From Phylloscopus collybita (lineage: Eukaryota; Chordata; Aves; Passeriformes; Phylloscopidae), in NCBI GenBank assembly GCA_027886175.1, contig JAJNNQ010000011.1, positions 2,170,001 to 2,234,000 on the forward strand: a stretch of DNA of 64,000 nt, written 5' to 3'. The notes beneath the pieces were generated by a model. That model saw nothing but the letters and a program-made list of their open reading frames with translations. It made no database searches and was not told the DNA's origin. Shown one piece after another: positions 10,640-22,049 of the stretch. The number at the start of each line of letters is the position of its first letter. The stretch's first letter is position 1. The translations under genes and the position numbers were made by a program.

Positions 10640-11790
10640 TAGGCTGTTAACTTTTTTATTCATTTAAGGGTCACCCTTAAAGCATTTTCTGGTTTTCCAA
10701 AATGGAACTTAAAGGTCAGCTTTGAAAAACCCATGTACCAAAATTTTGTGATCACTGACAGCCACACACAAACACACACAAAAACATTCCAAAGCAATGA
10801 AGGTTTTTCTACTTCTTCTCCTAAGACTACAAATTGATTCTCACACTCCTGGCCCAAACCTAACTGACAATATAAAAGTAGGACATGGCAAAAAAATTAT
10901 TCTAATGATCATCTTGTCACTGAAATTGCAAGAAAAACCAAAACTCTCCAAGAATATCTTTAATGTTAGAGAGTCAAGGCATTACTTGATTCTGTCCAGG
11001 ATGTGCAACAGAAATCATTTCATCCACACATAGCCCGGGGTGCAGAGAAAATCATTCCATGACATGTGAGTTTTACTGGATTTTTCCTAAACTTTTTACA
11101 GTCTGAACCCATAGAAATCCCTTGGTTTGATGTTCATTGCTTCCAAGTTGCTGAGGTCTCAGGATTTGATTTCCTTTTGGACCCGGATTCCTTTGCCTCT
11201 GATGTTCATCAGGTCTGCACTCCTGGAATTCCTTCTCAGCGTTTTCCAGCCCAGGTGTCTGCAGCTCTTCCAGGGGCAGTGTCTGGGGTGGGTGTTGGTT
11301 GCTGGTTGCTGATGGTCGTTGATGTTTTGTTGATGGTCGTTCTCTCTGTGGGGATCTTTTGGGCTCTTCCCAGTCTGGTGAGATGTTCAACTCATCTCTG
11401 CTGAGTGCTGTAACATCCCTTCAAATAAAACCTTGAAAATTCCTTTCCCCGGGGCAAAGGCCAACCGAGGCTGAGTGGAGAAATGAAATAAAAACCAATT
11501 TTAAAGTCAGTCTATTTTGCACCCATCTAAGCCCAGCCAGCCCAGAGTGTGAGTGTGGCTGAGGCCCAGAGTGGAATTCTCCCGGTGTCTCCCCAGCCCC
11601 TGTGGCAGTGCAGGCACAGAAAGCCCTGAAGCTGCAGCAGTGGCAGCAAGGATTGGCCCGCAGTGCCTGGAGATGCCAAGGGAGGGTGCCCAGGCAGAGC
11701 ATTCCAGCAGAGGATCTGTGGGCAGGCACAGGGGCTTCCCCCGCTGTGGAGCCCTGGCTGCTGCTCCCTTGCCTTCAGTGCAGGCTCAGC
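10640..11790 (-). mobile_element. ERV-derived segment shared by three blocks
   Basis: 10640-11060 repeats the 420-bp unit. 11045-11790 is nearly identical to 26940-27685 and 44205-44950. Open frames occur on both strands but differ by frameshifts between copies, which argues against coding. It lies downstream of the pol relic in the antisense element, so it is probably 3' ERV sequence. No envelope motif was recognised. Confidence 0.45.
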
Positions 11791-12429
11791 CGTGGGGAAT
11801 TGCAGGGTCAGGACTGCACAGTCAGGAATTGTAAAGCAGGTTTGTTTTATTCCTGCTGGGACGCCTACGGGATCTTTCCACCACTGATGCCGACCTGGTG
11901 GAGACAGGTTCCAGGTTTAAATGCACTCAGACCCCACAAAGCTGCACCTCCCTGCCCACCCATCCTTTGCCCATTCTCTGCCTTCTTGCCCTTTATATTA
12001 CAATCAGCCTTTTGTGGTGCCACAGCTTCTGGTGGTCGCGGGCAGGAGTGTGCTGATGAGGTCAGAATTCTTCCTCGGTGTTCCGTCTTTGACCTCCCTC
12101 TCTGAGCAGGTGCAGAGAAGGTTTGGGGAATTCCCAGGTCAGTTTGTCCTGGCTGAAACCAGCAGCCTGGTTCTTGCTGGTTTGTTAACCAACTGGTTCT
12201 GCTTTTTGAGGTCTTCACAATACCTAAGTCCAGCTTCAGTGAGTTTTAACAATACATCTTCTCTCTGTGGCCTTTACCTGGCACCCAAATTCCTTTGGAT
12301 TCTGTTCATGGGTCCTACCTTACAAGTTACACTCCTGTGCCTTCTGGTACAACTTGTTTCTCTTCTTTTACACAATTGCTAAATGAGCCGTATATATTTT
12401 TGTTCTCCCCTTCACCTGTTTAAGCACTT

Positions 12430-13300
12430 TATATGTTTCTAAAGTTCTGCATTTTCATATCCATATACATTTCCCATATCAGCAGCCTCCCATCCTGCTC
12501 CTCCTTCCCACTCCTTGGGCAGGACCCAATGTCCTGGTTGGATGTTGTCAGCAGCAAAGTCCCAAGGTGGGTGTGTCCCATGAATATCTCACAGCCCTGG
12601 CCCAAATCTCTCTCACTTGGATGCAGCCATGGGTTTCTTCCCAGCCCCCTGTGCAGGCTGTTCCAGCAGGAGGCTGGGTTAAACCCTTCCCCTCTCCTCA
12701 ATTCTAAATCCTCCTGTGCCACTGAACAAGTTCCATCCTGTAATAACCCAGCACTGCTCACCCCTTTAGAAGCTCTTGTGGTTCCCAAAGCTTTGAGTTG
12801 GTGCCTGGCTTGAGGAGATTCTCCTGCCATCAGTTGTCAGGCCTCAGTTCCCCTTCAGGCTTTGGCTGCATAATTCTGCAGACAATGAGGCCACTCTCTG
12901 GCCACTGGGTTCAGCATTTTAGCCCAGGAATTCCTTTGGCCTGGCTCTGTTTAACATCCACATACAATTCAAATTCTTCTTTTCCTTTCTGGGCAGTCCA
13001 GGACAGGAGCCTCAGTTAATCTGCTTTTTAACCATTAAAAATTCTTCTTTCCCTCTGGGCTCCATCCATCCAGTTTCTTGACAGACCCCTGGCTCCAAAG
13101 GCCCTGCCTTTCCCAGGGGCTCAAGAACAGGCTGTGAGCCCTTCCTTCCCTCCCTGGGAATAGGGGATTGCTTTTAGACCCCACTTGTCCTGGTGGCTTC
13201 AGAGGAATTTGGAGAGGCTGGGGATCTGATTTTCCCAATTTCCCTGGGGCTGCCCACACTTCTGGGTTCACTTCAGCCCAGGCCTTGCCAGACATTTGTC
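12430..13300 (-). pseudogene. ERV-A pol relic: RT start and RNase H connection region
   Basis: On the minus strand 13295-13035 encodes the start of a gammaretrovirus-like RT (VNPEVWA and LQIPLKP type motifs). After a large internal deletion, 13030-12430 shows remnants of the RT connection region (a YVDVKQ-like motif and a FNPAS-like motif) in several frames. Stops and frameshifts interrupt it throughout and no catalytic core is preserved. It is a dead class I provirus, antisense to ZNF-3. Confidence 0.6.
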
Positions 13301-13499
13301 ACCAAGGTACAGGACAACTAGCCTGTGTATCACCTTTGACAAGATTAATTTGCATTCCTAATTTAGCCATCAAATCCCTTCCCAGTCAATGACAATCACA
13401 TTTAGGAGCAAATGAAAATTCCTGCATTTCCAACCCATCCCCACCTCTGCTAATAGTGGTTGAATAAAACACAGCTGCTCATCTTTCCCACTTATCCCC

Positions 13500-14103
13500 T
13501 GAATAATCAAAGACATTTTTGGTGTTTTCCCCCCTTAGGTGTGAGATTGAGAGTGGCTGGAGGGGCCCCTGTGTCTGTGAGGAAAGGCCTCCTGTCGATG
13601 CAGAGCCACCCTGAATGTTCTCCAGGGCTCCAGTGCGGTGGGTCCCTGGTGTGCTGGGAGCTCTGCCACCCCTCCCAGTCCATGTCCCTGCAGGGGTGGA
13701 CTTGCTGCTGGTGAGGGTGCTGCTGTCTGTGCTTGCAGTGTCCTTGTGTCCTGCAGCTGGCAGCCTGATTCCTTGCCAGGGGCTGTTTGGGTGGGCTCTC
13801 CCCTGCCCAGGAGGGCAATGCCTCTGCCAGGTCCTTGTGGCCGAGCCGGTGCCCTGGGTGCTGGGGCCCCCTTGGGCCCTGGGCTTGATCCCTCAGGGGC
13901 TGTAGAAACTCTGCCATGGCCTTTGCCTTCTTCCCCTTGGCCTTTTCCTCCTCCCTTCTTGCCTTCCCCTGCTGTGCCTTTGTGACCAAGTGCTGCAGGG
14001 GCTTCTTGTGCCCCTCCTGCAGCCCCCCTGAGTGCCTGTGGGTGCTCATCCTCTGACAGCTGCTGAGCTTTCTGCAAAACCATTCATTTCTGCAGGGGCC
14101 CAA
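13500..14103 (-). pseudogene. ERV-A gag C-terminus and protease start
   Basis: The minus-strand frame 14103-13507 contains a charged KARREEEKAKG-type region, a decayed nucleocapsid knuckle (CRTQGHCKH, missing expected cysteines) and a retroviral protease active-site motif (LTDTGA). Related copies lie at 28959-29520 (-), 40335-40931 (+) and 56685-57058 (+). Order and strand match a provirus running right to left. The gag N-terminus is missing. Confidence 0.6.
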
Positions 14104-14760
14104 GCAAAGTCATTCAAGGATAATCTCAATCCTTCCACGTAGAATCCACATTTCCCATCTTCTTCCTCTTTTCCATCATCCTTTTTCTTAACCAAAGCGA
14201 TTCCTGCTGCTGCTTCTTGCCTTCACCATATTCCTGCACACTGCCCTTCACCCTTTCCCTTCCCAGCACACCAACACCATCCATCCCCTGTTGTCCAAAT
14301 CCCTTCTTGACTTCCCTAATTGCCCCCCCTGTGTGTCCATGTCCTTAATTACCTCTGGGAGAATGTGCAAACTGCCTCAACATTCTCCCAAGGGACACTT
14401 GGATGGACACAGACATGGAGACTGACATGGGGGCACATGGACCTGGAGGGGGATGTGGCCATTCATGGGGACACAGGGGGACACAGGCACAGTTGGTGAT
14501 GTGAGGGACAATGACAGGGACGGAAACATGGTGGGGAGACAGCCATGGGTGAGATATTTTGGGTTTATCATGTCTTTTGCTGGGAGACTTTCCTGGCTTT
14601 CTCTTTTCCTCCCTGCATGGGTGCCCTGCCGTGGTTACTCCCTGAAGATCCCAGTGTCCTCCCTGATGAGATTTTCAGTGCTCTCTCCCTGCTGACTCTT
14701 CCCAGCCCCCCCTGATCTGTCACTCGTCTGTCTCCTGGACACTCTCGGGTCCTCAATCAA
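14104..14760 (-). mobile_element. ERV-A leader region
   Basis: Non-coding sequence between LTR and gag on the minus strand, shared with 29520-29890, 45900-46450, 39680-40340 (inverted) and 56190-56690 (inverted). 14400-14560 holds a GGGGACAC-type segment otherwise found at 36.9, 39.9 and 53.9 kb. Confidence 0.45.
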
Positions 14761-15260
14761 TCCCCGGTGCCGCCGCCACCCAAGGGAGCCGATCACCCAA
14801 ACTGGGTGAGGCACCTTCAGCTCCACTCCCTGCCCGCCACCCCGGGCAGTGGAAGGAGTTCCAGTGGAGCCCCAAGGTTTGTGGAAAAATTTCCATCACC
14901 AGAGGTTTGTGTCCACAGAGAAGGCAGAGGAGTCCTGTACAAGTCATTTCATTCCTAAAACAAGGGAGAGGCCATGGGACATTTCCCACGGGGTCTCTCC
15001 AGTTGTTGGAGGACGCAGCCTCCTTTTCATCCTAATTTTCCTGGCTGCATCTCCCTCTCCCTTTTTCCATTGGCTGAAGTGCTTGAGAGGTACAGAGTTC
15101 CCAATGCACCTACCACATACCCCCCTTAATATGCCCCCCACTTCTGTCTGGGTAGGGATATTCACAGCTCTGTTCAGTCTTTGTTCTTCTCCTCGACGTT
15201 CATGAATTGAGCAGGACCTTGGCTGAGCAGCAGTCTGTGTGGTCAGTGAATAACATTTTC
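14761..15260 (-). mobile_element. Diverged ERV LTR directly upstream of ZNF-3
   Basis: Related to the LTR at 9.48-9.8 kb, with the same block order: CAGCCAAGGTCCTGCT, GGCATATTAAGG, AGGAGGCTGCG, GGCCTCTCCC, CAGGACTCCTCTG on the minus strand. The polyadenylation signal is mutated (GGAATGAAATG). It occupies the place where ZNF-4/5/6 have their exon 1. The inverted counterpart is at 39.18-39.68 kb in front of ZNF-7. Confidence 0.6.
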
Positions 15261-15524
15261 TGGAACTGAGGGCTTCTTCTGTCCCTTCCTTATGTCCAAG
15301 TGCCTGGCCCTATCCCCAAGCAGATTCCCAGCATCTGTTCGTCAAGACACTTTCCTCTTCTTTCTTTCATGTCTCCATTTGTGGGACATCCTGATGATTT
15401 AGCAGAAGTTTTGTCTGAGTCTTGATGTTTGGGTAGTTTTTGTTTTGTCTCTTGATGTTTGGAGGATTTTGGGCTTTTTATCTTGGAGGTTCTCTAAGAC
15501 ACAAGGTGCCCAATGATTTCCTGA

Positions 15525-16526
<1,002 letters not shown>

Positions 16527-16850
16527 GGGAAGCCCTGGGAGTGCCCTGAGAGCGGGAAGAGCTTCGTGCGCTGCTCCAGCTCCATCCCCCATGGGAGGAT
16601 CAGCGTTGGATGATCCCCAGTGACCCCTGTTGGGCAGAGCCCTGGTGATCTGTGGTCCTGGTGATTCCTGTTGGGAAGACACTTGGCTGGGGGTGCTCCA
16701 TAACTTCCTGTTTCCCCGTGGGCACCTGGATGAACGCAGGGGCAGGAACATCCATCAGGACACAGACTGGCACTGGGAATTCCTTGGGGAGAGCAGATTT
16801 GTTGACTTTCTGTAGCAGCACGTGTGGTAGCAGTGATCATCGTGTCCAGG
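16527..16850 (+). other. ZNF-3 3' flank with vestigial finger
   Basis: Immediately after the TAA lies the shared relic finger with its second Cys replaced (CPESGKSF). It is followed by a conserved family 3' flank with repeated GATCCCCAGTGACC and TGTTGGG words, also at 31.2, 37.7 (-), 47.9 and 54.6 (-) kb. No polyadenylation signal could be fixed. Confidence 0.5.
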
Positions 16851-17350
16851 GAGGTTCACCCGCTGGCAGGGAAGCAAACAAGGTAAGTCTCTTTATTAAG
16901 CTCTACAATCCATTTTTTCCCCCCCACCCCGAACCAGGGAGGGGGTGAGGATGAAGAAGTTGATTGTGTGGTTTTTCTCAGTTATGTAATGTCTGAGGTT
17001 TGTGGGTGGTACAGGGGGCAGGGCAGGGGGCAATTGACCATAGGGAGACAGAAACTGGACACCAGGCCCCCATAGCCAATGGGGAAATAGGGAAAGGGGA
17101 TACCATGGGCAGGGGTGATGGGCTTGAGAAACCCAGGGAGAAGACCACACAATGTCTGCAGGGAACCATGGGGGAGAAAGCCCCTGCCACACCTGGGAGG
17201 GGTACAGGAGACTCCACAAGCACAGGCACTCCTTCAGATTCCTTGCTTTTAAGGATTAACCTTTTACATATGCATTTTTCAAACATTCTTTTGAGTTCAG
17301 ATGTTCCCTTGGTTTTTGGCCTCCCCTTCCCCCAAGCCTTGTCTCATTGT
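16850..17350 (-). mobile_element. Probable antisense LTR
   Basis: AATAAA on the minus strand (TTTATT at 16892-16897), a CCATTGG box near 17080 and no coding potential suggest a solo LTR or LTR fragment. Ends and target-site duplication were not resolved. Confidence 0.35.
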
Positions 17351-17559
17351 ACCAAATTCACATTTTATTAGATAAAGTTCTTGTTGGTATCTGGTAGTCA
17401 TTTCATGTCTTATTCTTCTGATACCAGGAGATCAATAAATTCCTTCTTGTAGCTTTTGGTTCACTGCTGTCTTGATCTAGTTAGCTCAGGAATGCAGGAA
17501 GATCCTCTCCCCTTATCTTCCTGGTGAGGGTTTGATTCAGTTCTTCAGTCAACTGGTTT

Positions 17560-17722
17560 GACTGGTTTTACAAAAAGGTTTTTTACAACTCAAAAAGAAA
17601 GTACACATTCATCACATTTCTAAGATGTTAGAAAGGAAATACAGCAGGACTTTCTGCATTATACATCTGGCATTCATTTTAATACTTGTGAAAAGCCAAC
17701 TTTATAATGTGCATTTATAACA
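17560..17722 (-). mobile_element. LTR terminal fragment
   Basis: Ends with GTGCATTTATAACA, identical to the right end of the LTRs at 32769-33835 and 49409-50477. It is therefore the 5' end, on the minus strand, of the same LTR family, truncated on its left. The sequence to the left (17350-17560) shows no gene. Confidence 0.5.
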
Positions 17723-17724
17723 CC

Positions 17725-17925
17725 TCGATGTCCCCGCAGTGTCCCCAAGAGGACCCCAGTGTGTCCTCAGTGTCACCAACAGGACATGGGGGGTGGTGGC
17801 ACTCAGGCCTTGTTGGGGACATGGGGGGGACATCAGGGTCCCGTTGGGGACACTCGAGGGGACATTGGGGACAGTTGGGGACACTGGGGACACTCAGGGG
17901 GACATCGGGGATCCCCCGGGGGCCC
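17725..17925. repeat. GGGGACA-type minisatellite upstream of gene A
   Basis: Irregular tandem repeats of GGGGACAC, GTTGGGGACA and GGGGGACAT words. They lie directly upstream of the gene A promoter region and keep several frames open without coding meaning. Confidence 0.5.
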
Positions 17926-18061
17926 CGCGGGCGTGGGGGGAGTGGAGCCGCCTCTGTTTCCTCTTCCTGTTTCCTCCCGGCCGCGCCACATCCGCGCGTG
18001 TCTGCCACTGTCACCGGGTCCTGTTCGCCCCCGGAGGGTCCCCGGAGTGTCCCCAGCGGTC

Positions 18062-19454
18062 ATGTGGCCCCACGAGGTGCGACAATCCTGGCGCGAGGGG
18101 GCAGAAAGGGATGGGGGGACACGGGGGGTGGCAGAGGGGACAGGGGGTCACAAAGGGGACAGGAAGGCGTGGGAGAAAGCGGGGAGGTGACAGAGGGGTG
18201 GAGGGGACCGAGGGTGGCGGTGAGGCGGGGACAGCGGGAGGGTGGCAGGAGGGGACGGGGTGGCAGAGGGGACAGCGGGGGTTGGCAGGGGGGACAAGGA
18301 GGTGACAAAGGGACAGAAGGGACAGCTGAGCTCCCCAGGGAGGGGACAAAGGGGACCCCAGAGGGCACAGGGGCCAACCCAGGAGGCCACAAGTGCCACG
18401 AGGTCCTCGCCACCTCCCCTGTCCGCTCCCCAGGTGCTGGAGGCACAGGTGGACGTGGTGGCCACCCTGGGCAAGCTGGCAGCCACCGTGACCGCGCCAC
18501 GAAAGAGCTCCTGGCCGCTCCTGTACCCAGAGTCCCTGCACACAGACCTGAGGGAATTCATCTGGAGCCTCCGGGACGCCCTGGACCACGGTGACATCAC
18601 CTCCCTGGGCCAGCGCGGTGTCACCCCCCTGAGCCAGGCTCTGGCCACCCTCAGGGACACCCCGGGGGCCACCTGGGCCGATGTGAGAGCTGCGGGCAGA
18701 GCCTGGCAGGAGTTGATGGGTGTGCTCCAGGATAAGTGGCGCCAGCTGGGCTGTGAGGCAGAGGTGATCCTCGACACCTGGGAGGACAAGGACACCGACG
18801 ACGAGGACACCGATGAGGACACCAATGAGGACACTGCCGAGGCCACTGCCACCAGCCTGGCCAGGGACCTGCGGGACGAGACCCCCCCCCCGCTCGGGGA
18901 CAGCTGGGGACAACCTGGTGGCCGTGGCCCAGCAGCCATCGGTGGCCCTGGCCTCAGTGGTGGCCGCACACGATGTCCCCGTGGCAGTGGCCACCAAGGC
19001 CAGGGAAGAGCCTGTGGTGGCCACCAGGCAGGCGGGGCCGGCCACCTTGAGGGAACAGCGAGTGGAGGAGGCCCTGGGGCTGCTGGGGCGCTTGGCAAAT
19101 GCCTGTGCAGAAGCCTGGGAGTTCTCCTGGGAGCTGTACGACCAGCTCTGGGACATTGAGGACACCTGGAAGAGGGGGACAGAGGAGGCGTCCCCCGATG
19201 ACCTCAAGGACTTCATGGTTGAGGTGGCCGAGTCTGAGCAGCTGTGGGAGGCCAGCGCCCGCCTGACCCGGGATCACCTGCTGGTGGCACTTGGGGAAAT
19301 CGACTTCCTCCTCTCCAGTCCCTATGGTGGCTCCGGTGGCCCTGGTGGCCCCCGTGGCTGCACGGTGGCCGAGCTGTGCCAAAGAGCCAAAGAGGACATC
19401 CCGAGGCTGCTGGAGATCAGTGGTGTCACCGCTGTGACATCGTCAGGGCAGTGA
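18062..19454 (+). CDS. Gene A: unrecognised leucine-rich helical protein, frameshifted
   Basis: I do not recognise this family. The proposed structure is a tiny exon 1 (18062-18076, MWPHE) with donor GAG|GTGCGA, an intron of 357 bp, then exon 2 from 18434 after CTCCCCAG. Gene B has the same layout and phase. The protein is rich in Leu, Ala, Glu and Trp, mostly helical in pattern, with no signal peptide or membrane segment. Motifs shared with gene B include DVVATLG, TSLGQR, PGATW, LLGRL, a LLSSP start followed by a Gly/Pro linker, and CQRA followed by DIPRLL at the C-terminus. An acidic DEDTDEDT stretch is specific to A. The frame breaks in a C10 run (18882-18891). With one C fewer, exon 2 would stay open to TGA 19452-19454; as written it stops at 19159. 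It is either a pseudogene or has a homopolymer error. Upstream, 17958-17977 has TTTCCTCTTCCTGTTTCC-like ETS words. Confidence 0.5.
18090..18425 (+). repeat. G-rich minisatellite in the gene A intron
   Basis: Repeated GGGGACAG, AGGGGTGG and GGTGGCAG words with many G-runs of three to five on the coding strand, a composition that favours G-quadruplexes in the nascent RNA. The gene B intron carries an independently rearranged version. Confidence 0.6.
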
Positions 19455-19499
19455 CATCATCAGGAACATCGCTGGTGCCACTTCTCCCCTCACCCCGTG

Positions 19500-19990
19500 C
19501 TGTTTGAGATAGTTTATGTGGCACTGACAGAAATGGCAACGTGATAAATCGATTTTATATCCTAGGCCTTAGCAAAATACTGAAATGGAGACTGCACAAT
19601 GCTAAAATGCTTTTGTAATGTAACAATTTTAACTGATTTTTATATTATAACCAACTCAGAGAATGGTATAAAACAATTCTGTCATTTCCCACACCTGCAG
19701 ACTGGTGATAACAGTGACAGAAACCAAAGAAACAGAAACAGAATCCGGAGAAGAACTTATTGATTCTTGATTGTGGAACAACAGGGTGGGACCAGGAGAT
19801 GAAATCAAATATATGGATCTGATTTATGGGATGTCCTGCAGACAAGTCAGAGGTTAAAACCAAACAAGAGAGTTCCTGGAACATCCAAAGCTCACAGGAA
19901 TGTTGGAATGATGCCCGAACTCACGGATGTGTGTGGCTCCAGCAATGGAGCCGTGCACAGAGAACATTGTTCTAAAACACCCCAGCCCTG
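19500..19990. mobile_element. LTR-like AT-rich segment
   Basis: Shares GATTTTATATC, AGGCCTTAGCAAAATA and TATTATAACCAACTC words with 35460-35590 and 52110-52230, where they flank LTRs, and more weakly with 42.3 kb. No coding frame and no clean LTR ends were found. Confidence 0.4.
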
Positions 19991-20294
19991 GATATTGTCC
20001 CTTCTCCATCCCTGGTTAAACTTGTAACAATTCCAAAGAGTGAGCTTTGTTTTTCACCCCCGGCTGTGATTTGGGGGGCCGAGGGGGTCCCGGGCAGCCC
20101 CCGCCACCCCCGATCACGGCCCCGCTGCTGAGCACTGACCCTGCCCTGGGGGGCACCGGGACCCCCCAAAATCCGCACCCGCAGCCCCTGCAGTGGAGCT
20201 GGGGCCTGGAGAGGCTCCTGGAACAGAGGCCCCTGTGCCCTGTGCCCGTCCCCTCCACGGCTCTAGGGCGGTGCCGTGCCTGCACACTCTGCCA

Positions 20295-20295
<1 letters not shown>

Positions 20296-20326
<31 letters not shown>

Positions 20327-20336
20327 TCCTGTCCCC
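20296..20336. repeat. CCCTGT hexamer repeat
   Basis: About six tandem copies of CCCTGT, the last imperfect, about 120 bp upstream of the gene B start. A likely length-polymorphic microsatellite. Confidence 0.8.
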
Positions 20337-20458
20337 CCCTTGCTGTCACCCCGGCTGTGGCAGCGGCGGGCGCGGGGGCTGAGGGGCCGCACCCGGACCC
20401 GTCTGTTCCTCGAGTGTCACCCGGGCACGTCCCCTCCCCCGGAGTGTCCCCAGCGGCC

Positions 20459-21791
20459 ATGGAGCCTCGAGAGGTGCGACAATCCCGGCGTGGGGAGGGG
20501 GAGGAGACGGGGAGGGGGGACAGAGGGGACACGGGGTCGGCAGGAGGGGACAGGGGTCCCAAAGGGGACAGGAGGGTGTGGCGAGAAGAGGGGAGGTGAC
20601 AGAGGGGTGGAGGGCACCGAGGGTGGCAGAGGGGACAGAGAGGGTGGCAGCGGGTGGCACAGGGGACAATGGAGTTGGCAGAGGAGTGAGGGACAGCAGG
20701 AGGTGGCAGGGGCATGGCAGAGGGCACAGGGGCTCGCAAAGGGGACAGGAGGGTGTGGCAGGAAGGGAGGAGGTGACAGAGGGGTGGAGGGGACTGAGGG
20801 TGGCAGAGGGGACATTGGGGTGTGGCAGGGGGTGGCAGACAGGACAAGGAGGTGGCAGATGGGACATAGTGGGTGGCAGAGGGGAGAGCAGGGCGTGGCA
20901 GAGGGGACGAAGAGGAGAGAAAGTGTCAGTGGGGACAGCTGAGCTCTGCAGGGAGGGGACAAAGGGCATCCCTGGAGGGGCCAGGGGCCACCCCAGGAGG
21001 CCACAAATGCCACAAGGTCCTCATCACCTCCCCTGTCCCCTCCCCAGGTGCTGGAGGCACTGGTGGACGTGGTGGCCACCCTGGGCGAGCTGGCAGCCAC
21101 CGTGACCGGGCCACATGGGGACCTGCTGCGGGCCGTGTCCCCAAGGTCCCTGTGCGCAGCCCTGAGGAAATTCACCTGGACCCTCCGTTGCAGCCTGTGC
21201 CACTGCAGTGTCACCTCCCTGGGCCAGCGCGATGTCACCTCCCTACACCAGGTCCTGGCCAACCTCGAGGCCAACCCGGGGGCCACCTGGGCCCACGATG
21301 GAATGAGAGCCGCGGTCAGAGCCGAACGAGACTCGGTGGCCGCGCTCAGGGAGAGCTGGGACCGGCTGGCCGGGGAGGCCACCGAGCTCCAGGAGCTCTG
21401 GGAGGGCGCAGACACCAGGGGTGTCCAGCGGCCAGAGGTGGCCCTGGAGCTGCTGGGGCGCTTGGAGGCCTCGTGTGACAAAGCCAGCCTGTTCCCCTGG
21501 GAGCTGCTGCGCCGGCTCGGGGACATCCAGGCCGCCCTGGAGAGGAGAAGGGAGGTGACTCGCGATGTCCTCTGGGAGTTAAGATCCGCGGTGACCAAGG
21601 CGACACTGCTGTGTGAGGCCAGCGCCTGCCTGGCCACGTGTCACCTGCTGGGGACACTTGGGGACATCCGCACCCTCCTCTCCAGTCCCTCTGCTGGCTC
21701 CGGTGGCCCTGGTGGCCCCGCTCACCACAAGGTGTCTGAGTGGTGCCAAAGAGCCATCCAGGACATCCCAAGGCTGCTGCAGGGACAGTGA
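20459..21791 (+). CDS. Gene B: unrecognised leucine-rich helical protein, intact paralogue of A
   Basis: The proposed CDS joins 20459-20473 (MEPRE, start context GCGGCCATGG) and 21048-21791, giving 252 aa with no internal stop. Donor GAG|GTGCGA and acceptor CCCCAG|GTG are in phase 0 and match gene A. The product looks all-helical, with two halves: residues about 6-130 (LVDVVATLGELAATV to WEGADT) and about 131-252 (VALELLGRLEAS to DIPRLLQ). Each half begins with an LGxL-type helix, hinting at an old internal duplication. A GSGGPGGP linker precedes the last helix. No enzyme motif, signal peptide or membrane span is seen. The sequence 5' of the ATG (GGAGTGTCCCCAGCGG) is conserved with gene A, so the two share a promoter-proximal element. 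AATAAA lies at 22037-22042. The paralogue, matched splice sites and conserved residues make it a likely real gene. Function unknown. Confidence 0.6.
20480..20950 (+). repeat. G-rich minisatellite in the gene B intron
   Basis: Long array of AGGGGACAG, GGTGGCAG and GAGGGGTGGAGGG words on the coding strand. Several open frames in it (runs of Gly, Arg, Asp and Glu) are repeat artefacts and end before exon 2. Confidence 0.65.
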
Positions 21792-22036
21792 AGTCACCGC
21801 TGTGACATCATTGGGGTGATGACATCATCGGGAACATCGCTGGTGTCACTTGTCCCCTCCTCTCTCCCTGCATGGTGTTTGAGACAAATTTGGGAAATTT
21901 TCTGGAAATTTTCATTGAAACTGTTCCAAATCCTGATGGGAATTCCTGGGGTGACATCACTGGGGATGCTCAGTGTGATAAACAGCTATGAAAAATAGCT
22001 ATGCTGACAAAATTGAAACGGTAATCAATATTTTAA

Positions 22037-22042
22037 AATAAA
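22037..22042 (+). terminator. Candidate polyadenylation signal of gene B
   Basis: AATAAA about 245 bp after the gene B stop codon, following a 3' flank (21790-21990) that is conserved behind gene A and in the two tail fragments at 34.9 and 51.6 kb. Confidence 0.45.
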
Positions 22043-22049
22043 ATTGTAA

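Noticed and set aside
11073..11404. Conserved frame in the ERV segment as an envelope or accessory gene
   Set aside because: Near-identity of three copies reflects recent duplication. Frames on both strands are equally open and one copy (44221-44466) is frameshifted. No envelope landmarks were seen.
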